Positions 52,361 to 62,600 of a DNA stretch of 64,000 bases are shown here, piece after piece. The notes under the pieces are model-generated. The model was not told the origin of the DNA and did no database searches. It was given only the letters and a program-made list of their open reading frames with translations. Position 1 is the first letter of the stretch. The number at the start of each line of letters is the position of its first letter. The stretch comes from Chthonomonas calidirosea T49 (lineage in GTDB: Bacteria > Armatimonadota > Chthonomonadetes > Chthonomonadales > Chthonomonadaceae): assembly GCF_000427095.1 (NCBI RefSeq), contig NC_021487.1, positions 806,001-870,000 of the forward strand, read 5' to 3'. Made by a program: the position numbers and the translations under genes.

Positions 52361-53571
52361 TCGAGGTTCTGCTTCAACAGTTCACTGAGATTTTCACGGC
52401 ACTCCGAGTAGGTGAGCGTGCGGAGCAACGCTTTAGTAGACTGTACCTCTGCCGGAGAGACCACCATTCCTGCCACACCAGAGCCTAACAACAGCTCTAT
52501 CTCATTCAGCTCTAAGCGATCCATTCTTACAAACACCGGCAGCATCGCCGCCGTAGCTACTGCCACGAAGGTATCGAGAAAAGGAAGGTTTATGGAACCT
52601 ATTCCTCCTCCAAAGCGCGGACAGTCAATGAGAATGCGCGTCGCCCCATACATCGCCAGCTTATCGGCGAAGATAGCTAGGCGCTCCGGCTCGAGAGGCG
52701 GAATAGCCTCTTCGCTAAGTCGAGCCGCTAAACGTGGCAAGGCACAACGCGCCTGGTTGATCAAACACTCCGCGTGTGCCTCCTGCAACTCCTCCATAAA
52801 CTCCCCTATGCCCAACCCGTTGAGATAGTCCCGTACGGGCTCCGCTAAAGTGATATCTGCACGCAAGCAGGCTTCTAGCAGTAGCATAGGAGGTAACGCA
52901 TAATCATCTGCAATGAGCAAAGCTTTTCCAGCGCATCGCAACGTGAGGTCGAGCAAAGCCGAACGCTGTTCTTGGGGTTCGGTATTGAGGGGTAGTAGCT
53001 CTGCGTCCAGCGGAACATAGAGCATGTCGGCTCCGGCCTCCAACGCGTCGGTTAGCTCCTCTTCGGAGCCCGCTACTGCGATCACAAGGACCATGTGGCC
53101 ATCTAGGGTCTCTGCGGGCAGATGCGATTCATCGAGGTAGAGGCGGATGCGCGGCGCGAGATGCTCTCGCTCGGCTTGGTACTGAGCGATCACCGCCCCA
53201 TCCGGGTCGGCGATCACGACGCCCTGCTCCGCATCCACTAATACCAACATATCGTCGGGAATGGCATCCACCACCCCCGGAATATCCACCACAGCCGGTA
53301 CAACAGTGGCCCGCGCCTCCGTAATTGGACTTGAGGCGACTATTCCCACCACTCGCCCCCATCGCAGCGACCGAGCGACCGTGAGCGCCATATCGAGGTC
53401 ATCGGCTACCAAAACCACATCAGGGGTCTCGTTGAGGCGCTTCTTGGCGAGAAGCTCCATAATGCGCTGGGGTATGGTGGGCACTTGGGGAAACCCGTTA
53501 CGCATGCGCACAACCGCCGAAGTGCCTAAAGCCACCCCCGTTCCTATGCCGACCCCTCTCAGATATCCCAT
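52357..53571 (-). CDS. PTS enzyme I-like protein without the catalytic histidine
   Basis: 404 residues with AGGAAC before the ATG. The start (MGYLRGVGIGTGVALGTSAVV) matches the opening of enzyme I and PEP-utilising enzymes. Next comes a phosphohistidine-like domain (VVLVADDLDMALTVARSLRWGRVVGIV, then VPAVVDIPGVVDAIPDDMLVLVDAEQGVVI). The GGxTSH-type loop reads ASSPITEARAT, so the phospho-accepting His is absent. The C-terminal 230 residues suggest a degenerate barrel. It is shorter than enzyme I (about 570) and lacks the HPr-binding helical insertion. It cannot transfer phosphate by the known chemistry and may be a structural or regulatory relic. Confidence 0.6.
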   Translation of the reverse strand: MGYLRGVGIGTGVALGTSAVVRMRNGFPQVPTIPQRIMELLAKKRLNETPDVVLVADDLDMALTVARSLRWGRVVGIVASSPITEARATVVPAVVDIPGVVDAIPDDMLVLVDAEQGVVIADPDGAVIAQYQAEREHLAPRIRLYLDESHLPAETLDGHMVLVIAVAGSEEELTDALEAGADMLYVPLDAELLPLNTEPQEQRSALLDLTLRCAGKALLIADDYALPPMLLLEACLRADITLAEPVRDYLNGLGIGEFMEELQEAHAECLINQARCALPRLAARLSEEAIPPLEPERLAIFADKLAMYGATRILIDCPRFGGGIGSINLPFLDTFVAVATAAMLPVFVRMDRLELNEIELLLGSGVAGMVVSPAEVQSTKALLRTLTYSECRENLSELLKQNLE

Positions 53572-53584
53572 TTTAGCGTTCCTC

Positions 53585-54328
53585 TTAAAGCTCCTGGCCC
53601 ACGCCCTCTAGCTCTCCAACGCTCACTTTCACGTCAGCGCGTTCCTCGATCTTAGATATTTTACCGTCCCTAATCCAGACGATTCTATCGGAAACATCTA
53701 TCATTTTATAGTCATGTGTCGCCGAGATGATCGTTACCCCTTCTTTTTGGTTCAGCTCCCGTAATAGATGAATGATCTCCTCTCCCGTCTTTAGGTCAAG
53801 ATTGCCCGTTGGCTCGTCGGCTAGAACAATGGAGGGGTTGTTCACCAAGGCACGCGCAATGGCAACACGCTGCTGCTGGCCACCCGATAGCTGTGAAGGC
53901 CTGTGGTGCAAACGATGCCCTAGCCCCACCTTGTTAAGCATCTCAATGGCCCGTTCGATGCCCTCATCAGTGGTCATACCCGCAAACACGGTGGGTAGAG
54001 CAACATTCTCCAAGGCGGTCATAGAAGGAAGCAAGTTAAATGTCTGAAAAATATAACCTATCGTGTGGCAGCGTAAGTAGGCTAGCTCGCGGGCGTCTAA
54101 TTGGGCCATATCCACGTCGTTGATAAAAACAGAGCCGCTATCGGGCTTATCCAACCCTCCTATCGCGTTAAATAGCGTGGATTTACCGGACCCTGAAGGC
54201 CCCATAATGGAGAGATACTCCCCTCGTCGAATATCGAGGTCCACGCCATTCAGCGCCCTAACTACCTCATCGCCCATACGAAACTCTTTCACCAAACCTC
54301 GTGTTCGCACGACATACTCATGTGCCAT
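53585..54328 (-). CDS. ABC transporter ATPase, LolD/MacB type
   Basis: 247 residues. Walker [11 protein letters not shown]-loop [21 protein letters not shown], signature [15 protein letters not shown], Walker B VLADEPTG, and the H-loop histidine in [15 protein letters not shown] and the NLLP helix are typical of the MacB/LolD/FtsE group, which work with FtsX-fold permeases. The last 25 residues form an extra acidic/Val tail ([17 protein letters not shown]). It is preceded at 57 bases by the mini-FtsX gene, its likely partner. Confidence 0.93.
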   Translation of the reverse strand: MAHEYVVRTRGLVKEFRMGDEVVRALNGVDLDIRRGEYLSIMGPSGSGKSTLFNAIGGLDKPDSGSVFINDVDMAQLDARELAYLRCHTIGYIFQTFNLLPSMTALENVALPTVFAGMTTDEGIERAIEMLNKVGLGHRLHHRPSQLSGGQQQRVAIARALVNNPSIVLADEPTGNLDLKTGEEIIHLLRELNQKEGVTIISATHDYKMIDVSDRIVWIRDGKISKIEERADVKVSVGELEGVGQEL

Positions 54329-54385
54329 GATTCCCGATCCTCTATCTGTTGTAGTTTTTGACAGCCTATAAAGAAACTTGCCAAA

Positions 54386-55009
54386 CTAAACTTCTGTGCG
54401 TAAAGCCACCGCCGGAGGCATTCCAGCTGCACGCACTGAGGGCCATATGGCCGCGACGAGCGTAATACCCACTCCAAGCGCGATGGTTAGCAGGGCCTGC
54501 TTTACAGTGCCGCTCCAAAAGCCCATGCCAAACGCGTGCACGCCATCCGTCACAAGGTGCACTAAAACAATGGAAACCCAGCCGAGAAACCACCCTAGAA
54601 CGGAAGCGCCTATGCCCATTAAGGCCGCTTCGATCATGAAAATGGTAATAATGAACCGATTGAGGGCGCCAAGACACTTCATTGTGCCGATCTCTTTAAA
54701 GCGCTCCGTCACCGACATCAACATGCTGTTCATGATCCCTACAAAACAGACTAAAAGCGCCATGATAGCCAACCATATTTGGCGGTCGCGTGCGGCAACG
54801 GCAGCAGCTCCCTGCTCGTGCATTGGGAAAAGACGCCCCGTGATCACCGCACTGAAGAACGCTATCCCTAGGAGAATACCACTAGCCGTGATCATCGTGC
54901 GTCCCAAACGGGTACGAATGGATTGTAAACTGATATGCCATGCCGTACTAAACGGCAGATGAACCTGCTTTTGTACCGTCCCTTCCATACTGGCAATCTG
55001 TATGCTCAT
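54386..55009 (-). CDS. Miniature FtsX-fold ABC permease
   Basis: 207 residues. The ATG at 55009 overlaps the PqqD-like stop (ATGA) and follows GAGGGA. Four transmembrane helices: RTMITASGILLGIAFFSAVI, IWLAIMALLVCFVGIMNSMLM, IITIFMIEAALMGIGASVLGWFLGWV, and ALLTIALGVGITLVAAIWPSVRAA. The SVTERFKEIGTMKCLGA coupling helix is classical FtsX/MacB. The loop between helices 1 and 2, which in MacB-type permeases holds a periplasmic domain of some 200 residues, is only about 25 residues. It may pair with the giant FtsX protein of the same operon, which has that domain. Confidence 0.85.
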   Translation of the reverse strand: MSIQIASMEGTVQKQVHLPFSTAWHISLQSIRTRLGRTMITASGILLGIAFFSAVITGRLFPMHEQGAAAVAARDRQIWLAIMALLVCFVGIMNSMLMSVTERFKEIGTMKCLGALNRFIITIFMIEAALMGIGASVLGWFLGWVSIVLVHLVTDGVHAFGMGFWSGTVKQALLTIALGVGITLVAAIWPSVRAAGMPPAVALRTEV

Positions 55010-55545
55010 CTTCCCTCCGCTGTGTGCTTCGTGAGTTCTGCTTCTGGCTTCTCTGCCATACCTACGTCCTTCGGCGTCGGGGTGCCCCCACGACGTACAA
55101 GCTTATAGAAACCGATAAAGTTGCGCTCGTGCAGCATCTGTAAAAACATCGTTACCGAAACTTCAGCTTCGCGACGGTTCATTTTGAACTGTTTGGCCGT
55201 CTTTTGCACGATCATCTCAATCGTGTGTTGGCCATTACATAGCTCCCATACAAAACCGCCCACTTCATCTAGCTCTACCTTGCGTTCTTTGGGTGGGCGC
55301 AAAAGTTTCATCATCACAGCCCCTAACCTACCAGGGTTTTGATTGATGGGAACATGCAGCAACACACTTCCATCCTCTTGCTTCTCCCACGTAATGACGC
55401 TGTTCTGACAGGGACGCAGCGTCATCACCGCCTTGCGCTCCGGCTTAGGTGGTCCTATCTTTAAAAACGGCAGATAACGCCCCACACCATACTTTATGCG
55501 CTGTGTCAGCGGTAAACTCAAATCGGTCCTCCTCAACGATGGCAT
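55006..55545 (-). CDS. PqqD-like protein
   Basis: 179 residues, overlapping both neighbours. Residues about 75-150 have the PqqD pattern: VELDEVGGFVWELCNGQHTIEMIVQKTAKQFK followed by EAEVSVTMFLQMLHERNFI. PqqD folds bind leader peptides in several RiPP pathways. Here there is an N-terminal extension of 70 residues (including LRPCQNSVITWEKQEDGSVLLHVP) and a polar C-terminal tail. No radical SAM enzyme or precursor is recognisable in the window, so a RiPP role is not supported directly. Confidence 0.75.
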   Translation of the reverse strand: MPSLRRTDLSLPLTQRIKYGVGRYLPFLKIGPPKPERKAVMTLRPCQNSVITWEKQEDGSVLLHVPINQNPGRLGAVMMKLLRPPKERKVELDEVGGFVWELCNGQHTIEMIVQKTAKQFKMNRREAEVSVTMFLQMLHERNFIGFYKLVRRGGTPTPKDVGMAEKPEAELTKHTAEGR

Positions 55546-56579
55546 AGGCAGCGCGAAGCTACCTCATACCACAAATCTCTATTGACACGTTCATTATAAA
55601 ATAACTGTAGGCTGTAGATGCGATTCGTAGCCTCGCAAACCCAACCTCCTCCTGCATAGTGCGTCGCAGCGCGCAAGGGCTTCCCCATAGCGCTTTTTAA
55701 CCCCCCGATTCGATTTAGCATCGGCAACCGGAAATGGTAAAATACGGCCTCATGCCCCATCGGAAGCCCTACTGAAAGAGGCTGTTGTTTTTTTAGTCCA
55801 ATGAGCGCCTGGTTGCAAAACCATTCGTTGAGTGTAAAGCGCCTCAAAGTTGTGCTTGCTAGCCCCCATCGCTCTACCACTAAACGCTCTCCATGGCGGC
55901 TAAAGACGAGCTTAAGATGGCCTGCATAGAGCTGTTGTTCCTTCAGACGAAACGTATTTGGCACCTCAACCTGCAGATCGTAAAGGGCCCAAAGGTCTCG
56001 TCCGTCCACACTGTGGTCTTGCAGCGTCCCAAAAAGTTTGGCAGCCACAGAAGCGATCGCCGCGTGGTCCTTATTAAGACCGGCAACCTGCGCCATTACC
56101 ACGCGGTTACACTGAGCACAGTACCAAATTTTGCCCTGTCCACGTCCATCACCTATCCACTGAAAGTTAATTGCCCTCCGATCTCCTTCGATATGCTCCG
56201 GTTTCAGGTGACACTCAAAACGTACATGCTCTTTCCGCGCACGTTTCTCAGTCTCCTTCAATAACCTTTCTAGGCTCGCTTTAAGGTCTGGACCGGCGGT
56301 GGCACGCGGCGTGGGACGTCCACGCTTTTGCAAAAACCGCATTAGATAGCCATAGATCGAGTTCGGTTCTTGGGAGCGTCCGGCATCTAACCAGCGAATC
56401 TGCACCGTTAGTGCGTTATCAGCCGGAGCATCCACACGCAGGTAGCCGCTATCGCGCTCTAAAGAAAAACTAACCAGATTCCAATCTGGCGGCAGCACAC
56501 ACCGTATTCCCTGCCACCCGATCACTGTGGCTGCAGGTTGTTCTTCTTCCCTCAACGACGAAACGCCTTGACTAGCCAT
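55533..56579 (-). CDS. Uncharacterised operon protein, 348 residues
   Basis: No family recognised. The N-terminal half starts with VIGWQGIRCVLPPDWNLVSFSLERDSGYLRVDAP, a beta-rich fold resembling small lipoprotein-like or PsbP-like domains, and includes a CxxC pair (WYCAQCNRVV) that could bind zinc. The C-terminal half is rich in strands and aromatic residues and ends EVASRCLCHR. There is no signal peptide and no membrane helix. Its stop overlaps the PqqD-like start by 13 bases, so expression is coupled. It lies between the pseudopilin-like membrane protein and the PqqD-like protein. Confidence 0.6.
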   Translation of the reverse strand: MASQGVSSLREEEQPAATVIGWQGIRCVLPPDWNLVSFSLERDSGYLRVDAPADNALTVQIRWLDAGRSQEPNSIYGYLMRFLQKRGRPTPRATAGPDLKASLERLLKETEKRARKEHVRFECHLKPEHIEGDRRAINFQWIGDGRGQGKIWYCAQCNRVVMAQVAGLNKDHAAIASVAAKLFGTLQDHSVDGRDLWALYDLQVEVPNTFRLKEQQLYAGHLKLVFSRHGERLVVERWGLASTTLRRFTLNEWFCNQALIGLKKQQPLSVGLPMGHEAVFYHFRLPMLNRIGGLKSAMGKPLRAATHYAGGGWVCEATNRIYSLQLFYNERVNRDLWYEVASRCLCHR

Positions 56580-56622
56580 ATCCTCTATTATCAGTACGTA
56601 AAAAACGACCTACCGTATAGCC

Positions 56623-57471
56623 CTACTTCGGTTTCACCGCACCGACATGTCCATCTAAGTAGAGCACGTAATCTATGCCATTATGGCGCCCCGGTTTGGG
56701 CAGACTTGTGAAACGATCGGTAGCATTTTTTGCCAAATCGGTTGAGTCGTAGATTAAAGGCGTGTTGGCAGCATTCGATAGCTGTTTCAGACTCGTCTTC
56801 TGCCCCAACGATTGACCTGCAATCTCTTCGTTGTAGGCGTAGCCATATCGATCATCATGCCCATTCGACACGGCCGGGCAGTGAAAATCCGCATTATGCG
56901 GCACCTTAGAGACGATCTCTTGGTTATCCATCCACCCTGCTGCTGGTGGCAGCGCATCCCAATCCTGTGCATACAGGTTGAAAGCGTTCCACAGCGCCCT
57001 TAGGTGATCGGGGCAGCTCTCAGCACTCTGCTTGTCTGTCGCCTCTGACGGTGGAGCGATCTCCTGCCAGATATGAACCAACTGTTGCAAGCGCTGCAGA
57101 AAAGCGCTGCGTATGCCAGCAGTGAACACTAGAACCAACACCACCGATACCAGCGCATTGCCTACTTTACGTCGTTCCCCTTTGGCTCGCTGAAAAGCTA
57201 GCCCACATAGGGCTCCTAAAACAACCCCTCCGCCTATTCCTAGCCCCAGCACGAGCGCTTGGTGCGTTATAATAGGCCCGTGCTGGGCAGCGAGGGGCCG
57301 TGTGCCTAACCAAAGCGCGAGTACCACCGCAAGCCCAAACAGCGCGCTATTGCGCAGCGTGCGCTGCATATCGCGGCTTTGATAGCCCACCGCAAATCCC
57401 ACGGCAGCTGCTACCACAACCCCAATTGTGATCAACAGACCGATGATGCCTAAAATCTGCCCTACCTGCAT
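56623..57471 (-). CDS. Polytopic membrane protein with H-X9-DG pseudopilin-type C-terminus
   Basis: 282 residues. Four transmembrane helices (ILGIIGLLITIGVVVAAAVGFAVGY, SALFGLAVVLALWLG, ALVLGLGIGGGVVLGALCGLAF, NALVSVVLVLVFTAGI) precede an extracytoplasmic domain from about residue 125. That domain carries YGYAYNEEIAGQSL and ends with His-x9-Asp-Gly (KPGRHNGIDYVLYLDGHV), the motif of prepilin-like DUF1559 proteins abundant in Planctomycetes and Armatimonadota. Those proteins have a single prepilin helix with a methylation site; this one has a polytopic front instead, so the domain seems to have been transplanted. It follows the OPT gene by 26 bases. Confidence 0.7.
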   Translation of the reverse strand: MQVGQILGIIGLLITIGVVVAAAVGFAVGYQSRDMQRTLRNSALFGLAVVLALWLGTRPLAAQHGPIITHQALVLGLGIGGGVVLGALCGLAFQRAKGERRKVGNALVSVVLVLVFTAGIRSAFLQRLQQLVHIWQEIAPPSEATDKQSAESCPDHLRALWNAFNLYAQDWDALPPAAGWMDNQEIVSKVPHNADFHCPAVSNGHDDRYGYAYNEEIAGQSLGQKTSLKQLSNAANTPLIYDSTDLAKNATDRFTSLPKPGRHNGIDYVLYLDGHVGAVKPK

Positions 57472-57497
57472 CCCTGCTCCCTTCCTCGCGATTCCTG

Positions 57498-59556
57498 CTA
57501 GAAGGGCAGGTAGTTAACCGATTTGGCGATGAGCGCTAAGGCAATGGCCGCCATAGCGACCAGACCCGTACCGCAAGCGAAACCTGCCAACAGCACGGGC
57601 GTGTACATCTGCCACTGCGTCACTCCAAACCGTTTGGCAAAATAGCGTTTTCCCAACCATGCTCCTAAGAAGGTCATAATAGCGTAGTTGGGGTAGGCTC
57701 CACTGCCTCCAATAAAGCCATAGTAAGTGAGCGTAGACCACCCAAACAGCCGAAAGAGGCCGAAGAGCGCCATTCCCGCAAGGAACCCGTATCCAATGCG
57801 TCGGTAAATCGATCGCCTCGCGCACATAGGCCATAGCCCCATGTTTCAAGTTAATCTGCTGGAAAATGGCCTGGAACGTCGCATTGATGGGCCAGAACTT
57901 AGCCGCATAAGGAAACTGAGAGGAGGGAATTTGGCTGGTATGCCACAAGAAAGCCCAGAAGATAAAGCTCGCTGAAAGAATAACTACCAACATCACCATT
58001 TCAGCATAGAAGAGGCTAGTGAAGCGAGTACCTGTGAGCTCAAGTTCGCGGAAGCGTTGCGCAATGCCACCAAAATCGTTCAACGGAATGGGGGCATACC
58101 AGATATCCACATAGGGATAGCCCGACTTAAGAATTGCCACCTGCTGCAGATAAGGCACCGAAACTCCCGAACCGGTCAGACCTATCATGCGTGCCGAGAT
58201 GTAGGAGTTGAACGGCGACCAGATAAGTCCAAAAAAGACCAGCCAGAGGGGATTGATGAAGTGAGGTTGCCCAGGCTTAGAATCGAGACTGAGCAGATAC
58301 TCCACCAAGAAGATATAAAAGATCGTAATTCCAATCCAGATCACCAACGGCAGCCACATGGGCAACTTCTCATCGCCACGCCCTTTGGGAATAGCAAAGC
58401 TACGTTGCTGCAGGCCGCGATTTTTACGCTCTCTCTGCGCCTCGATAACGGCTTTTCCAACACTCCAGATCCCTATGACCGCCACCGCCGCGTTTAGGCC
58501 GATACCAACGGATATCCAGAATTTGATGTTGGTAACCTGCATGGTGATAATGGCATTCATGCCAGGAGTCCAGCCACTATTGGTGGCGTTACCAAAGAGA
58601 CCAAAGTGGTAGAGAACGGGCGCCAACACAATACGACAGATGATCGAGCCCCAAAAACTGCCAAATACGATGGGATACGGGATAACGAAGCCGGCCATCG
58701 CAGAGCCCAGGTCCGCAGTTATCCCCGTGATGGCCGCAGGAAGAATGTTTTCCGTGTTGGTGGTGAAATCGAAGAAAGGAATGGGCAGCAACTGAAACGC
58801 TTTTCCAAAGGCCACACTGCTAAACACGGGAATAGCGATATAGAGAAATCCGAAAACTAACCCCACCATGGTACCGATGGAGAAGATGCGCCAGCGCCAC
58901 GACTCCTCCTTGCTGGCTGCGTCGGCTAGCGCCGTAGCCCCTGACGCTGCTACTGGAGCCATAGGGAAAGGAAGCCGCTCGATATCGGAGGTGATACGAA
59001 ACAGATAGTACCCTGCGCTCATCCATTGGAACCGGCCAAGCACCTGACCAATCAACAACAGCACAATAGGCACCAACCATGCCGTATCTAAAAAGGTGCG
59101 ATGAATAAGCGCCGGAGACCCGATAGGCGGAACGACCCAACGCGGTATGTCGTGGGCAATAGGGGCCGCTTGCGGCGACTGCTCAAAATACTGATTCCAA
59201 ACAAGGTAGCCAAAAGGACCGCCGGATATGCTTAGGTTGGGATCGAGACCGGTTAAGGAGGCCGCAACATAGTAGAGAATATATATCTCTTGCCGCTTCA
59301 TGGGGAGGAAGGAGCGGCGCATGATCTCAGAGAAGAGCACGATCGTGACCCACTCGGCAGCAGGGCCGAGCCCTTGCCCCGCAACAAGCCCTAAATAGAT
59401 GGCTCCCGGCAACATCACAAACGCCACAAAGAGAGTGCCAAAGAAGACCTTCCACGTATAGCCTTCTTCAAACTTTATCTCGCCGGTACTTCCTTCCTCA
59501 CTCGATTCGACCTCTATCTGATGTCGAAGTTGAGCGAACTCGCTCTGTTCCGCCAC
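57498..59556 (-). CDS. OPT-family-like transporter, frameshifted near the 3' end
   Basis: From the GTG at 59556, one frame runs to 57514 and another ends at 57498. The protein is polytopic, with EEGYTWKVFFGTLFVAFVMLPGAIYLGLVAGQGLGP, RLPFPMAPVAA and GWTPGMNAIITM, features of the OPT (oligopeptide/metal-chelate) type. The main frame stays membrane-like to about residue 575 (NLKHGAMAYVREAI) and then turns into polar nonsense. The +1 frame continues as real membrane sequence (RRIGYGFLAGMALFGLFRLF to LIAKSVNYLPF). A one-base indel or shift between about 57785 and 57842 is required. Sequencing error, recent mutation and programmed frameshift are all possible. Confidence 0.75.
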
Positions 59557-59610
59557 GCCTGTTGTATTCCTCCGAAACAGTATTTCCTACACGATATTTT
59601 CACAAAGGCC

Positions 59611-62600
59611 TTAAGCTGGCTGGGAGGCCTCACTCTCCGCCCCCATTACATTTCCCTGTAGATAGCGCTCGCGCTCAGCCTGCTTGAGGGTACGCCAAAT
59701 AAGAAACTGCTTGCGCAAGGTGTTCAGGAATCGCCTATTGACCCGTTTCCAGTTCGATATGTCACCTGATACTCGATCGATGATAAGATGTATCTCAAAG
59801 ACATCGGGGGTCTCCGTAGGCGTCGTTTCAATGGTGATACGTTGAGAGACGCCCAAGTCAAACGGTGCTAACCACACCATACAGCGTATGCTGTACTGCG
59901 TACCGTACACGTGAGGGCTCTCTTCCGTCTGCACTCCCTGCGTCACGAAATCGCCGATACTGTACTCCTCGTAAGCTTGAAGCCACTCGCTAAGGAAGGA
60001 GTTGAGCGCGGTGGCCTGATCGCCGGTAACTGCAAATGGCAATGGAATTACCCAGTGGTCGCCATCGGGATTGGGCACCTTCCACGAGCGATCCACTGCC
60101 GGTGTGGCCACCTCAGCAGCCTTCCGGGCGGGATAGATAGTGGAAAGCAGCACCACACCTACAACAATAAGGGTTGTGCCCACAGCGCTCACACTCGAAA
60201 AGTTGAGATAGAGCCCTGGCAACCATCCCGTTTTCACCAAGAGAATGCTCGTTAACTGCCCCAAAAGATACCCGGCAACCGAGCCGAGAATAGCGTAGAC
60301 CATCGCCTCGGCAATGAACAACATGCCGATATGCGTGGGGGCAAGCCCAATAGAGGAGAAGATATAGATCTCTCGAATGCGCTCATAGACCGAGTTTAAC
60401 ATGGTATTGAGCACGATAAGAGCCGCAATGATGATGGGAATAACCACCAGCTCCAGTCCGCGTGAGGAGGTGGTTGCAATGGAAGAGTAGCGATAGATAA
60501 TTCCTCGCTTGGCAGGATCGGGATTGTTCGGGTCGGTAACTTGGCCGGCATACAGGTTCAGCTCAAGCCGACGCATAAGCGGCTCCAGCTGATGAATCAC
60601 CTGTTCGGGATTGTTGAAATCTATGGCGATCGAGCGCAACTGGGCGCCCAGATCGATAGCCGTCTGATAGGGTATGAAAAACACCATATCGGGGTCAAGA
60701 TGAATGTACTCCTGAAACCCCTGGCTTGCAGCACTGCCCCCGCTGTTCGACTGGGACTGCTTGTTCATCGCGATCCAATCTACAGGGGTCAGCATCTCGT
60801 TATCGAGGTCGTAATAGCGCTTCAATTTCTGCGAATTGAGGATGCCGATAACGCGGAACTGGAGACCGCTAAAGTTTACTGTGGCCGTGCCCACATCTTT
60901 TAAGCTAATGTGGAGCGCCTCAGCGATTCCGTCTGGCAAGATGATAGCGTACCGATCGCCTGGCCTAAACCATCGTCCCACAGTGTTACCGTTGGCATCT
61001 TTCAAGAGAGCATCTTGAGGCCGCATAATTTGAGCCTCTTGCGGCGATAACCCGCATAGGGCACGAGCATCGTAGGAGAGATCGGCCCGCTGAAGTGTTA
61101 AGAACGACTGTTCTCCCATTGAAGTACCGTAGAACCAAGCCCTCGGAGCGACCGCGTACTTCTTCCCGTACTCATCCGCCAAAATACGGTAGGCTGGCTC
61201 CTGCAGAGGGTCCCACATAGGCGTACGGATCATAATGCCGTTGTAGCGCGGGCCGTAGTCGCTAGGGGCGCGCACCTTGTTAAACCGCATCACCTGCACC
61301 ACCGAAGTAAACGAAAGCACGGTAAAAGTGAGCAATACGAGCGTAGTACAGGTAAGGAACGTGCGGGTCTTTCGACGCCGCATGTTGGAGACGCCAAGGT
61401 TAAATGCTGCAAAAGCCACTGACACACGCCCAATATCGGCGCGATGCACCCCACTAACGCTCTTGCTCATCTGCTTGAGCTGTTCCTCAAACTTGCCGGT
61501 GACGAAGGCAATGACAATGGCTGATAGAGCTAGCATCACAAACGCAAGCAGCACGATGACAGGGTTCATCGTGATCTCAAACGCCGGGTGAATATAGCGG
61601 AAGATGGCGAAAATAAGTAAGAAGATAGCGGATGCCGTTAGCAGTTGGCGCTTGAGATCGAAGAAGCCAAAGAACAGCCGCTCACAGAAATAGGCAAACG
61701 GCATGAGGAGAGCCAAGTAGAAAAGTACCCCCTCCACCACATCCATCGCCGTGTGCTGTACATCGGGATAGGCACGGCTTTCTAACCCCCAGGCCTCGCG
61801 TGAAAGGGCATCGAAATCTTCCCAATCTTTCTTATCGCGGGCAAGCTTGGCCTCCTGTAGCGTTTTATAAGCCATATTGTGCAGGCCCGGCGTGCCCTCC
61901 ATGCTCTTCATATCCAAAATGCGGAATCGGGCTAGGCGCCTCATACGGAAGTCATCCAACTTCCACATATCCTCCGCCACATGAAGCGCTGTATCGTAAA
62001 TGGCGCCGGAACGTGCGATCTCCTCCCCCTGCTCGGCCATATCCGGCGAAGCCGAATCAGGCAGTGCCCCTGCCCCCTCTTGGTCAGCAGGATTCCCCGC
62101 TACCAAGTAACCTATTCCCTCCGGTGCAGGCGAACGTCCGTGTTCATTGAACGGGTCTGTGGGATCATAAAGAGAGTTGATCAACAACAAACGAATATCC
62201 CCAGGTCCGCTGGTCATCGTAATCTTTAGACGCTCTCCCGGCTGGGCAAAGATCACGGCAACATCCTCTACGTAAGAGGTCGCCGTTCCGTTGGACTGTG
62301 GGTTAATCGCATAACCGTACATGCGCGGCGTTCCGTTCGTAGCCCCATCGTATATGTTAATGCCCGTTAAAGCCTGCAAAGACTGCTGATCCACCAAATC
62401 GTAGATGGCCGTCGGAACACAATGGAAAACGATGATCGGTGTGGAACGCGTTGCCGTTGTAATAGCAACATCCAGGGGCACCTGCTCAGCTCCCTCCGGC
62501 CCCATATCCGGCGCAAAATCTATATTGCCACGATCAGGGTTGGGAATCTGCACGGATGGATTGTTCGGATCAGAAACCGTGCTCGCCTCATCAATATGAT

